Positions 24,121 through 34,899 of a DNA stretch of 64,000 nucleotides are shown here, in pieces (the first letter of the stretch is position 1; each line of letters starts with the position of its first letter). The DNA comes from Chitinophagaceae bacterium (GTDB lineage Bacteria > Bacteroidota > Bacteroidia > Chitinophagales > Chitinophagaceae). The notes beneath the pieces were generated by a model. The model worked only from the letters and a program-made list of their open reading frames with translations. It was not told the DNA's origin and made no database searches. The stretch is from positions 124,001 through 188,000 of the forward strand of contig JAIETM010000007.1 of assembly GCA_019745155.1 (NCBI GenBank), in the 5' to 3' direction. The translations under genes were made by a program, and so were the position numbers.

Positions 24121-25110
24121 ATGAAAGTAGCCGTTGTTGGAGCCACTGGCCTGGTAGGCTCAAAAATGTTACAGGTACTGGAAGAAAGAAACTTCCCCGT
24201 TACAGAATTGATTCCTGTTGCCTCTGAAAGATCAGTAGGTAAGGAAGTGGTGTTCAAAGGCAAATCGTATACAGTAGTAAGCATGATGGATTGTATCAAG
24301 GCCAAACCTGCTGTAGCTATTTTTTCTGCAGGTGGTGGTACATCCTTGGAGTGGGCGCCAAAATTTGCTGAAGCAGGTATTCGCGTGATCGACAATTCCT
24401 CTGCATGGAGAATGGATCCTACCAAGAAACTGGTGGTACCGGAAGTGAATGCGCATGTATTGACTGCTGAAGATTATATCATTGCTAATCCCAACTGTTC
24501 TACGATTCAGATGGTGGTGGCATTGCAACCATTGCACCAGCGTTATGGCATCAAGCGTGTGGTGGTATCTACTTACCAGAGTGTAACCGGTACTGGTAAA
24601 AAAGCGGTGGATCAGTTGTTCAATGAAAGAAAAGGTGTAGAAGGCGAGATGGCGTATAAGTATCCAATTGATTTGAATGTGATTCCGCAGATTGATGTGT
24701 TTCTGGAGAATGGTTACACTAAGGAAGAGATGAAGATGGTAAAAGAGACCAACAAGATTATGGGTGATGAGAGCATTCGTGTAACTGCTACAACAGTACG
24801 TATTCCAGTAATCGGCGGCCACAGCGAAAGTGTGAATGTGGAGTTCGCCAATGATTTTACATTGGATGAAGTGAAATCCATTTTATCTGCTGCACCGGGT
24901 GTAGTGGTACAGGATGATCCTGCACAGCAATTGTATCCAATGCCTTTGTGGGCGCATGATAAGGATGAAGTGTTTGTAGGTCGCTTGCGTCGCGATGAAA
25001 CCCAAGCCAATACGCTGAACATGTGGATTGTGAGCGATAACCTGCGTAAGGGTGCTGCTACCAATGCAATTCAGATTGCTGAATACATGATGCAAAATGG
25101 ATTGCTGTAA
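24121..25110 (+). CDS. asd: aspartate-semialdehyde dehydrogenase
   Basis: The 329-residue enzyme reduces aspartyl phosphate to aspartate semialdehyde, the branch point for lysine/diaminopimelate, threonine and methionine. The N-terminal VVGATGLVGSKML Rossmann loop, the catalytic Cys in ANPNCSTIQMV (near residue 126), the STYQSVTGTGKKA segment and the substrate-binding IRVTATTVRIPVIGGHSESV are all present. Length and motifs fit the common bacterial Asd of about 330 residues. It stands alone behind the attenuator and is followed by a strong hairpin terminator, so it is a single-gene unit. Confidence 0.97.
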   Translation: MKVAVVGATGLVGSKMLQVLEERNFPVTELIPVASERSVGKEVVFKGKSYTVVSMMDCIKAKPAVAIFSAGGGTSLEWAPKFAEAGIRVIDNSSAWRMDPTKKLVVPEVNAHVLTAEDYIIANPNCSTIQMVVALQPLHQRYGIKRVVVSTYQSVTGTGKKAVDQLFNERKGVEGEMAYKYPIDLNVIPQIDVFLENGYTKEEMKMVKETNKIMGDESIRVTATTVRIPVIGGHSESVNVEFANDFTLDEVKSILSAAPGVVVQDDPAQQLYPMPLWAHDKDEVFVGRLRRDETQANTLNMWIVSDNLRKGAATNAIQIAEYMMQNGLL

Positions 25111-25134
25111 ATAAGTATGCAATAATGGTTAGTG

Positions 25135-25159
25135 AAAACGGGAGCAGCGCTCCCGTTTT
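25135..25159. terminator. bidirectional hairpin terminator
   Basis: AAAACGGGAGC-AGC-GCTCCCGTTTT is an 11-bp perfect stem with T runs on both strands, placed between asd and the convergent DUF2461 gene, whose stop codon it touches. Confidence 0.85.
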
Positions 25160-25827
25160 TATATTTCCAATGCACCATTGATGAAGTTCAACAATGGATG
25201 CAAAGCTTTGAAAGATTGGGTGATTTGTTTCACCAGTGATTTGTCGGTAAGTGTACTATCCGCAATGGTATGTGTGGCAATAAAAGATTTCAGTTTGATG
25301 TATTTGATGGCAGGATTATCTTCTTCATAACCCTTGGGTGCACGGCTGAGGCTGAGTTCAGCAGAAAGATCTAGATCTCCATACACTGCACGGAAGTTTT
25401 TGTGCTGAATGATTTTCTGGAAATCAGCAAAATTGTAATCAATCTCTTGACGTAGTTTTTTTAAATCATCGGGCATGGGCATGTATAAACCACCGCCGAC
25501 AAAGCTTTTATCGGGTTCAAGGTGAAAATAATAGCCAGCGAAATTGCCCTTCTTACCACCACGGGCAATACTCATACCCATATTGGTTTTATAGGGCGAT
25601 TTGTCTTTACTGAAACGCACATCTCTGTTGATGCGAAACACACATTCCTTGGGTTGCAGGTGTGCAATACTGGCATCAAACTTGGCTGTTTCTTTCAGCA
25701 CTTGTGCAGTAAGTTGGAGAAAATCTGCTTTGGCTGCTTCGTACAAATGGCGATTGGTATCAAACCAAGGTTTGGTGTTATTCTTCTCTAATTTCTTCAG
25801 AAACTGAATGGTATTGCTTTGTAACAT
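25159..25827 (-). CDS. DUF2461 family protein
   Basis: I take the ATG at 25827 as start (222 residues), one base after the ligA stop; the frame reaches 25842 only through a TTG. The protein has the DUF2461 (TIGR02453) features: a FLKKLEKNNTKPWFDTNR start, CVFRINRDVRFSKDKSPYKT near residues 65-84, and GGGLYMPMPDDLKKLRQEI. The family is widespread and its biochemical function is unknown. Cytoplasmic, with no signal peptide. The tight junction with ligA suggests co-transcription and translational coupling. Confidence 0.88.
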   Translation of the reverse strand: MLQSNTIQFLKKLEKNNTKPWFDTNRHLYEAAKADFLQLTAQVLKETAKFDASIAHLQPKECVFRINRDVRFSKDKSPYKTNMGMSIARGGKKGNFAGYYFHLEPDKSFVGGGLYMPMPDDLKKLRQEIDYNFADFQKIIQHKNFRAVYGDLDLSAELSLSRAPKGYEEDNPAIKYIKLKSFIATHTIADSTLTDKSLVKQITQSFKALHPLLNFINGALEI

Positions 25828-25828
25828 C

Positions 25829-27985
<2,157 letters not shown>

Positions 27986-27986
27986 T

Positions 27987-27994
27987 TATTTTTG
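27987..27994 (+). promoter_or_regulatory. candidate -7 promoter element of the Nudix regulator gene
   Basis: TATTTTTG fits TAnnTTTG. About a dozen bases downstream lies an inverted repeat AACGGGT (28006-28012) and ACCCGTT (28020-28026), placed between the promoter and the coding region. It could be the operator for autoregulation. Confidence 0.4.
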
Positions 27995-28056
27995 CCTAAC
28001 TTTAAAACGGGTTACCCTTACCCGTTGATTGCCATCATGAAAATGCAGAACCGACT

Positions 28057-28767
28057 GTGATACAACAATTGATTAAAGACCCTGTTCAGTTGGTGCGCAA
28101 ATACCCCAGCGTGCCTTTAACGGTGGATTGCGCCATTTTTGGTTTTGATGAGAATGAGCTGAAAGTGCTCGTGATCAAGAGTGATTTGGAACAGTTCAAG
28201 GATAAATTTTCTCTTTTAGGTGATATTGTCAAAAGTGATGAAGAGCTGGATGAAGCAGCCTATCGCGTATTGAAAGAGCGTACAGGTATGACGGATGTGT
28301 TTTTGGAGCAGGTAAGAACGTTTAGTCACCCAAAACGCCACCCAGGCGGACGAGTTGTGACAGCAGCATATTGTTCCTTGTTGAATATCCAACACCATCA
28401 GCTAAAGATTACAGATAACGACTTGCATTGGCATAGTGTAAACTCACTTACAGAAATGGCTTTTGATCATAAGCAGATCCTGGATGCATGTTATGCCTGG
28501 TTGCAAAAGAATATACAAGAACACCCGCTGGGTTTCAATCTCTTGCCTGATAAGTTTTCGCTACGTGAATTACAAAACCTGTATGAGGCAATTTTGGGTA
28601 TGCGCCTCGATAGAAGAAACTTCCGAAAGAAGTTTGCGTCAATGGATTTACTGATTGATTTGAATGAGATGGAGCAGGATGTACCGCATCGTCCCGGTAA
28701 ACTCTATCAATTCAACTTCGAGAAGTACGAGCAGCGCAAGCGGAAGTTTATCGGGATTGACTTCTAG
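28057..28767 (+). CDS. Nudix-domain transcriptional regulator (NrtR-like)
   Basis: The 236-residue protein begins at a GTG; the only nearby ATGs are in another frame and hit a stop. Residues about 20-150 form a Nudix-like domain (VDCAIFGFDENELKVLVI, then LDEAAYRVLKERTGM), where the Nudix box is degenerate, as in regulatory members. The C-terminal part (about 165-236; KFSLRELQNLYEAILG.R.DRRNFRKK) is the winged-helix domain of the NrtR/YtnR-like regulators. These respond to a nucleotide-sugar or ADP-ribose-type ligand and control NAD, pentose or other pathways. The target here is unknown. A nearby inverted repeat is a candidate operator. Confidence 0.85.
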   Translation: MIQQLIKDPVQLVRKYPSVPLTVDCAIFGFDENELKVLVIKSDLEQFKDKFSLLGDIVKSDEELDEAAYRVLKERTGMTDVFLEQVRTFSHPKRHPGGRVVTAAYCSLLNIQHHQLKITDNDLHWHSVNSLTEMAFDHKQILDACYAWLQKNIQEHPLGFNLLPDKFSLRELQNLYEAILGMRLDRRNFRKKFASMDLLIDLNEMEQDVPHRPGKLYQFNFEKYEQRKRKFIGIDF

Positions 28768-28769
28768 TG

Positions 28770-29762
28770 CTATAGAGAGCCACCTTCTACAAGGACTGAT
28801 TCTACGGTAATTTCCTGAACAAATGTGCTGCCGCTTAAGCGACTCATCATTCTGTTGAATGCTGTTTTACCCAGTTTAAATCCGCTGGTTTCCACATAAG
28901 TGATCTCGGGATAATATAGCTTGGGTAATACGCCGTTGCTGATGGAAATAATGCCTGCTTCTTTTGGAAATTTCACCCGCAATAATTGCAAGGCCTTCAT
29001 AGTACCGGCCAGGATTTCATCGCTCATACAAAAAACCGCATCCGGGCGCTTTGCTTGTTGAAAGGCTTCGTGGGTTAGATCAAACGCATCTTTGGTATTG
29101 TTGGCGTGTACAATTTGGAGTTTAGCTGTCGCGATATTTTTTTCAAATGCCGCTTTAAAAGCAGTCATTCTTTTCTTGGTGATAGACAGATTGGGATTGC
29201 CTAAGATGGCCAATACTTGCTTTTTTTGTTTGGCGATGATGCGTTCTGCAGCGATGCCTGCTGCTTCAATATCGCCGGTGCATACTTTATTACATGCTTC
29301 AAAATCGGGCACCTTATCGAAAAATATAACCGGGATACCAGCATCTTCCAGCTTTAGGAATGGCTGTACGTTAGATGTATTTGGCGTGATGCAGGCAAAT
29401 ACGCCGCTCACACGGTTTTGTCTGCAAAGCCTGAGGTTGGCCAGTTCAGTTTCCGGATCATCGCCTGATTGAAGAATAATAACCGTATAACCAGCTTTAC
29501 GGCTTTCTTCCTCAATAGCCTGTATACAGGATTCATAAAAATGATTGGATACAGTGGGTACGAGTAATCCGAAGATGCGGCTATCCTTTGTACGAAGCTG
29601 GATGGCGAACGCATTTGGCTCATATTCAAGGGATTCTGCCAATTCTCGCACACGCTTTTTCGTCTGCTCCGATATGTCGGGATGGTTTTTAAGTGCTCTG
29701 GAAACGGTTGAAATACTCAGCCCAAGGCTTTGTGAAATTTTTTTCAGTGTGATGTTAGACAT
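28770..29762 (-). CDS. LacI-family transcriptional regulator of the sugar locus
   Basis: The 330-residue regulator has an N-terminal LacI helix-turn-helix (ITLKKISQSLGLSISTVSRA, residues about 4-23, then LKNHPDISEQTKKRV hinge) and a periplasmic-binding-protein-like effector domain (IFGLLVPTVSNHFYE onward, then DAVFCMSDEILAG). Members repress or activate sugar-uptake genes and respond to sugars. It is divergent from the susC/susD pair, and a perfect 14-base palindromic operator of LacI type lies between the two. It ends two bases from the convergent Nudix regulator gene. The likely regulon is the susC/D operon and perhaps the alpha-glucosidase genes downstream. Confidence 0.92.
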   Translation of the reverse strand: MSNITLKKISQSLGLSISTVSRALKNHPDISEQTKKRVRELAESLEYEPNAFAIQLRTKDSRIFGLLVPTVSNHFYESCIQAIEEESRKAGYTVIILQSGDDPETELANLRLCRQNRVSGVFACITPNTSNVQPFLKLEDAGIPVIFFDKVPDFEACNKVCTGDIEAAGIAAERIIAKQKKQVLAILGNPNLSITKKRMTAFKAAFEKNIATAKLQIVHANNTKDAFDLTHEAFQQAKRPDAVFCMSDEILAGTMKALQLLRVKFPKEAGIISISNGVLPKLYYPEITYVETSGFKLGKTAFNRMMSRLSGSTFVQEITVESVLVEGGSL

Positions 29763-30089
29763 GTCTTTTCTCTATGGCTAGATCAAGGTAAGATAATTTT
29801 CCACATCAAACATTTTCGCAAACGTTTGCGGTGTATTTATTTAAAAATCAGCACCTTAAAATGCAGCAGAAAAATAATTTCAGGTGTCAAATGCCGTTAA
29901 TAAGCCTGCCGTTGGCTTGTCGGAATTGCCAAAACACATGAGAAAACTAACGTTTGCCTATATGCTTGCTAGTCTATACCCCAAAGAATTTTGTCTATTT
30001 AAAAATCCCCCAAGCAAAAAAATCATTTAACATTTTTTTCATAATTTAAAAATGTGTGTATTTTACATGACCATCCTAAACAACTGAAT
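29763..30089. promoter_or_regulatory. lacI-type regulator / susC intergenic control region
   Basis: This 327-base gap holds no gene. It contains the operator palindrome at 29817-29830, an inverted repeat AAGCC...GGCTT near 29900-29920, and an ACTAACGTTTGCC stretch near 29947-29959 that matches one half of the operator. AT-rich sequence before the susC start is probably its promoter, but no exact TAnnTTTG element stands out. Confidence 0.55.
29817..29830. promoter_or_regulatory. LacI-family operator
   Basis: CGCAAACGTTTGCG is a perfect 14-base palindrome with the central CG expected for LacI-type operators. It lies 54 bases upstream of the regulator start codon, so it can control the regulator itself; the susC start is about 260 bases away. 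Confidence 0.75.
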
Positions 30090-33000
30090 ATGACTCTAAC
30101 AAAGCTTGCCAGACTGGCCCTTGGGGCCATTGTAGCGCTGTGTGTTTCTGTCTCAGCGCTGGCTCAGAACAAACAAGTAACCGGAAAGGTCACCGACGCA
30201 AAAGACGGCTCAGCCCTACCTTCTGTATCTGTGACAGTTAAAGGAGAGAAAGCAGGTACCCAAACAGGTGCCGATGGTACTTACCGTATCAATGTTTCCT
30301 CCAATGCAACCTTAGTGTTCTCTATCATCGGCTATGAAAAGAAAGAAGTAGCTGTTGGTAGTAATACTAGTATCAATGTATCACTCGCTGCTACCAACGA
30401 ACAGTTGGGCGAAGTAGTGGTGGTAGGTTATGGTAGCCGTAAGGTAAAAGACCTTACCGGTTCTGTAGCCAATGTAACAACCAAAGACTTTAACAAAGGT
30501 CAGATTGCCTCTCCTGATCAATTGCTCCAGGGTCGTACTGCCGGTGTGCTTGTAACACCTGCAACCGGTGAACCTGGTGCAGCAGCAACCATTAACATTC
30601 GTGGTACTGGTTCAATCAGCGGTGCTCAGGAACCTTTATATGTAGTAGATGGTGTGCCTCTCGGCCAAGGTGGAACATTAGGTTCTGCTAGTGGTGTTGA
30701 AGGTGGTACTACTGCTAAAAACCCATTGATTTTCTTAAACCCTAATGATATTGAAAGTATCACTGTTCTGAAAGATGCATCAGCTGCCGCAATTTACGGT
30801 TCAAGAGGTGCGAACGGTGTTATCCTGATTACTACTAAGAGTGGTAAGGGTGGCCGTAATGGTTCTTTCAATTTCAGTGCAACAACTAACGTGGCAACAA
30901 CTGCTAAGCGTTATGATTTGATGAATGCTTCAGACTTCCTGCAGGCAGCAAAGAAAGCCAACATTGATGGTGGTGCTGATCCAGTTGCAGCTGCTGAAGC
31001 TGTAAAACTGATCGACAATGGTGCCAATACAGATTGGCAGGATGAAATCTTCCGCACTGCTATTTCTCAAAACTATAACCTTAGCTGGGGTTATAACGTA
31101 GGTGGTACAACTGCTCGTTTGAGTGGCTCTTACGATGATCAGCAGGGTATTGTTAGAAATAGTGCATTGAAGCGTTTAACAGCTCGTGCAAATATTTCTC
31201 AAATGCTGCTTAATAATAAGCTGAAGTTAGAATTGGCTTCAACTTATTCAAATACCAAGAACCAGTATCCTCCATTGTCTAACAATGCGGGTTATCAGGG
31301 TAGCTTACTGGGTGCTGCTTTGCAGTTTAACCCTACCAACCCTGTGTACAATGCTGATGGTTCTTTCTTCCAGCCTGGTGATCAGCGCAACCCTGTGCAG
31401 ATGCTGGCTTACTTCGATGATCGCGACTACATCAATCGTTTCTTGAATAATTTGTCTGCTTCTTATCAAATTACCAAAGACCTTTCTTACAAGATTGTAT
31501 TTGGTTATGACAGAAGTAAGTCTGTACGTACCGCATTTGCTGATCCTCGTTTGGGTTCTAACGCATATGGTGGTACTACCAATATTTTCGGTCGCGATTT
31601 GGGTAACTCTATTCAAGGTAATGGTCGTATGACTGAGCAAACCTTGCAGAGCACTTCTACTTTGTTGGAACAATACCTGACTTACGACAAGGATTTTGGT
31701 AAGAGCAATCTGAATGCTGTATTGGGTTTCTCTAATCAGAGTTTCCAAACAGAATATTCTGGTCGTGTAGGCTGGGGCTTGAATGCACTAGTTGTTGCAC
31801 CTACAGATGTATATAACAAGAGTGTTGGTGCTTTCAAAAACTATGCAACTTTCGTTCCTGGTTTTGATAAAAACGCACTGCAATCATTCTTCACTCGTGT
31901 AAACTATTCTTATGCAGATAAGTATTTCTTAACTGCTACACTGCGTGCGGATGGTTCATCTAAGTTTGGTACCAACAACCGTTATGGTGTATTCCCTGCC
32001 TTCGCCTTCAAATGGCGTGTAATGCAGGAAGAGTGGGCACAAGATGCATTGGGTGGTATTTTCAGCGACCTGAGCTTAAGAGCAAACTATGGTGTATTGG
32101 GTAGCCAGGACAACCTTGGTTCTTATGCAGCCTTGAACCTGCAGCAAACTTTCGATCCAGTTGCTGGTTCTGTAACTGGCCCAGCTCCTACAACTCGTTT
32201 CATTCAGCAGGGTAACCCTGACCTGAAGTGGGAGCAAGTGGCAACAACTGGTTTTGGTGTAGACTTCACTACCAAGAACAGAAGATTGTCAGCAACCATC
32301 GACTATTACAATACTAAGCGTACAAACATGTTGTTCTTCGCACCAACACCTGGTGGTTTTGCACCAACAGCTTTCTGGTGGATCAACTTAGATGGTAGTG
32401 TAATCAACAAAGGTTGGGAAGTAAGTGTTAATTACAAGATCGTTGATGGCAAGAAGTTCAAATGGGATGCAAGCTTCAACATGACAACAGTTGACAACAA
32501 TATCAAAGGTTTACCAACACCAATCAATACTGGTGCTGTTAGCGGACAGGGTCTGACTGGTGCATTTGCCCAGACCCTAACTAATGGCAACCCAATTTTC
32601 ACATGGTCTATGCCTGTGTTCCAAGGTTTTGATGGTAACGGTAACGCTCGTTATGCAAAAGGTGCCGCTAACCAGTTAGTTGGTACAGCATTGCCTAACT
32701 TCTTTGCTGGTTTAACAAACAACTTCAGCTATGGCAGATGGAATCTGAGTGTTTTTGCAAACGCTGTAACAGGTTTCTACGTATATAATAACACTGCGAA
32801 CGCATTGTTCCTGAAGGGTAGCTTGCGTAACGGTCGTAACGTAATCAATGAAGTAGGTAAGGGTCCTGAGAATCCATTCAACCCAGGTTCAGTATCTACA
32901 AGATTCTTGGAGAAGGGTGATTTCATCCGTATCTCTAACGTGAACCTGAGCTATGTATTCGATATCAAGAATAACAAGATGATCAAGTCTCTGTCTGTTT

Positions 33001-33161
33001 TCGCATCAGGTCAGAACTTGGCCCTGTTCACAAAGTATAGCGGAATTGATCCTGAGGTGAACGTTGATAAGAACATCAACGGTATTCCTTCAAGAGGTTT
33101 CGATTATACGCAGTATCCAAGACCAAGAGTGTTCACTATTGGTGCTAACATCGGTTTCTAA
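30090..33161 (+). CDS. SusC/RagA-type TonB-linked outer-membrane transporter
   Basis: The start at the ATG at 30090 gives 1023 residues with a signal peptide ending ALAQN; the open frame extends 12 codons further without support. A CarboxypepD_reg-like domain (about 24-105; VTGKVTDAKDGSALPSVSV) is followed by the SusC plug (about 112-240; NIRGTGSI then PLYVVDGVPLG and ESITVLKDASAAAIYGSRGA) and a 22-strand barrel with a terminal aromatic residue. SusC proteins import glycans or oligosaccharides through the outer membrane with TonB energy, with SusD as lid. The susD gene starts 24 bases later. The LacI regulator upstream suggests sugar induction. Confidence 0.97.
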   Translation: MTLTKLARLALGAIVALCVSVSALAQNKQVTGKVTDAKDGSALPSVSVTVKGEKAGTQTGADGTYRINVSSNATLVFSIIGYEKKEVAVGSNTSINVSLAATNEQLGEVVVVGYGSRKVKDLTGSVANVTTKDFNKGQIASPDQLLQGRTAGVLVTPATGEPGAAATINIRGTGSISGAQEPLYVVDGVPLGQGGTLGSASGVEGGTTAKNPLIFLNPNDIESITVLKDASAAAIYGSRGANGVILITTKSGKGGRNGSFNFSATTNVATTAKRYDLMNASDFLQAAKKANIDGGADPVAAAEAVKLIDNGANTDWQDEIFRTAISQNYNLSWGYNVGGTTARLSGSYDDQQGIVRNSALKRLTARANISQMLLNNKLKLELASTYSNTKNQYPPLSNNAGYQGSLLGAALQFNPTNPVYNADGSFFQPGDQRNPVQMLAYFDDRDYINRFLNNLSASYQITKDLSYKIVFGYDRSKSVRTAFADPRLGSNAYGGTTNIFGRDLGNSIQGNGRMTEQTLQSTSTLLEQYLTYDKDFGKSNLNAVLGFSNQSFQTEYSGRVGWGLNALVVAPTDVYNKSVGAFKNYATFVPGFDKNALQSFFTRVNYSYADKYFLTATLRADGSSKFGTNNRYGVFPAFAFKWRVMQEEWAQDALGGIFSDLSLRANYGVLGSQDNLGSYAALNLQQTFDPVAGSVTGPAPTTRFIQQGNPDLKWEQVATTGFGVDFTTKNRRLSATIDYYNTKRTNMLFFAPTPGGFAPTAFWWINLDGSVINKGWEVSVNYKIVDGKKFKWDASFNMTTVDNNIKGLPTPINTGAVSGQGLTGAFAQTLTNGNPIFTWSMPVFQGFDGNGNARYAKGAANQLVGTALPNFFAGLTNNFSYGRWNLSVFANAVTGFYVYNNTANALFLKGSLRNGRNVINEVGKGPENPFNPGSVSTRFLEKGDFIRISNVNLSYVFDIKNNKMIKSLSVFASGQNLALFTKYSGIDPEVNVDKNINGIPSRGFDYTQYPRPRVFTIGANIGF

Positions 33162-33185
33162 TTCTGAACTAACAAACTAGATAAT

Positions 33186-34793
33186 ATGAAAACGAATATG
33201 AAAAAATATATCCTACCGGTTCTGGCTGCAGGTGTGCTGGGTGTAACCTCCTGTAGTAAACTGGAACCTGAGTTGGGCGGCCCTAACTCTATTGCACCCG
33301 CTACATCAAGCGGTGCGCCAACACCTCCATCTATCGCTGCTGTTTATGAGCAGTTGAACCAGTTGGTTGGTCAGTATGGTTACCAGGCATTACAAGAACA
33401 TTCTACAGATGAACTGATGGGACCTACCCGCGGTACAGACTGGGATGACTTCGGTACATGGCGTCGTCTGCACCTCCACACTTGGGGTCCTGACCACAAC
33501 CAGGTTAACGATGTATGGAATGGCTTGAATGGTGCATTGTTCCAAACAACACTGGTTGCAGAAACTGCTACTGGTCTTACCAAGGCTGAGGGTCAGTTCC
33601 TGCGTGGTTTCTTCCGTTTCCTCGTATGTGATCTGTATGGTCAGGTTCAAAGCCGTCCTGCAAGTTCACCAGCAGCAGCAATTCCATCTGTAATTTCAAG
33701 AGCAAATGTGATTGACAGTATTATCACTGAAGTTGAAACTGCTGTTACTACACTGCCTGCATTCAATGGTACAAACAGAGCACAGGCTACTAAGGAAGCT
33801 GCCTGGGCATTGCTGGCTAAAGCTTATTTAAACAAAGCTGTTTATAAGCAAGATCCTACTAAACCTGAAGGTCCATACACATTCAGCAGTGCTGATATGA
33901 ATAAGGTTATCCAATATTGCGACCTGATTATGGCAAACAGCGCACTGGCTTTGGATACTTACTATTGGGATAACTTCAAGTGGGATAACGGTACTGCTTC
34001 TACTGAAAATATCTTCATTCGTAAGAATGGTTCAGATGCAAGAGCTGGTAACGGTACCAACATGGTATGGGCTACTGCTATGGGCTGGCACTATAACCAG
34101 CGTCCTTCAGGTTGGAATGGTTTTACTACATTGTCTGACTTCTATGATAGCTTCGAAGATGGCGACCAGCGTAAGCGCGATACTGTTGCAGGCTTTACAA
34201 ACCGTGTAGGTTCTACAGCAGGTTTCCTGGTAGGTCAGGCTTACGGCCCTGTTAGTAGATCAAACAATAAGCAACCAGGTTCTATCGGTGATCCTATCGG
34301 TCCTTTGTATGATCGTTCTGGTAACCCATTGGTATTTACACGTAATGCAAGTATCTTCTTCAACGGTGAAGCAAGTGGTATCCGCGTAAACAAATTCTTG
34401 TTAGATCCTAGCTCTATCAATGATGGTGGTTGGGGTAGTTCTAACGAATTTACTTTCTTCCGTTTAGCAGATGTAATGCTTATGAAAGCAGAAGCGATTC
34501 TGCGTGGTGGTACAGCTACAGGTGGTCAGACTGCTTTAAGCTTGGTGAACACTGTACGTGAGTCAAGAAAAGCTAGTCGTCTTACTGCAGTAAACCTCAC
34601 ATCATTATTAGCTGAAAGAGGTCGTGAACTGTACATTGAAGGTTGGAGAAGAAATGACATGATTCGTTTCGGTGCATTCAACAATCCTGTTCAAGAAAGA
34701 CCAAACAAGTCTGATGGTTATAAAGTGGTATATCCAATCCCAACCATCTCTTTGTCGTCTAACCCTAACCTGAAGCAAAACTTCGGTTACTAA
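33186..34793 (+). CDS. SusD/RagB-type surface lipoprotein
   Basis: A 535-residue lipoprotein: the signal region KKYILPVLAAGVLGVTSC ends in a lipobox Cys, then SusD/RagB domains with the TPR-like helices (FLRGFFRFLVCDLYGQV) and the C-terminal EGWRRNDMIRFG motif typical of the family. It binds the glycan at the cell surface and closes the SusC pore. Residue identity to any one substrate class cannot be read by eye, but the unusually short form for the SusD family and the downstream glucosidases point to a small alpha-glucoside. It is co-transcribed with susC; a hairpin terminator follows. Confidence 0.95.
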   Translation: MKTNMKKYILPVLAAGVLGVTSCSKLEPELGGPNSIAPATSSGAPTPPSIAAVYEQLNQLVGQYGYQALQEHSTDELMGPTRGTDWDDFGTWRRLHLHTWGPDHNQVNDVWNGLNGALFQTTLVAETATGLTKAEGQFLRGFFRFLVCDLYGQVQSRPASSPAAAIPSVISRANVIDSIITEVETAVTTLPAFNGTNRAQATKEAAWALLAKAYLNKAVYKQDPTKPEGPYTFSSADMNKVIQYCDLIMANSALALDTYYWDNFKWDNGTASTENIFIRKNGSDARAGNGTNMVWATAMGWHYNQRPSGWNGFTTLSDFYDSFEDGDQRKRDTVAGFTNRVGSTAGFLVGQAYGPVSRSNNKQPGSIGDPIGPLYDRSGNPLVFTRNASIFFNGEASGIRVNKFLLDPSSINDGGWGSSNEFTFFRLADVMLMKAEAILRGGTATGGQTALSLVNTVRESRKASRLTAVNLTSLLAERGRELYIEGWRRNDMIRFGAFNNPVQERPNKSDGYKVVYPIPTISLSSNPNLKQNFGY

Positions 34794-34811
34794 GTTTCTC
34801 TCATATTCAGT

Positions 34812-34841
34812 AAAAAGGCTGCCCTCAAGGCAACCTTTTTT
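34812..34841 (+). terminator. terminator after susD
   Basis: AAAAAGGCTGCC-CTCAA-GGCAACCTTTTTT forms a stem with one mismatch followed by a T run, 18 bases after the susD stop. Confidence 0.65.
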
Positions 34842-34899
34842 AACTTATGTTCGATTGATTTCATTTTATCTACAAACACTGAATGCTTATTTTTAGCGA

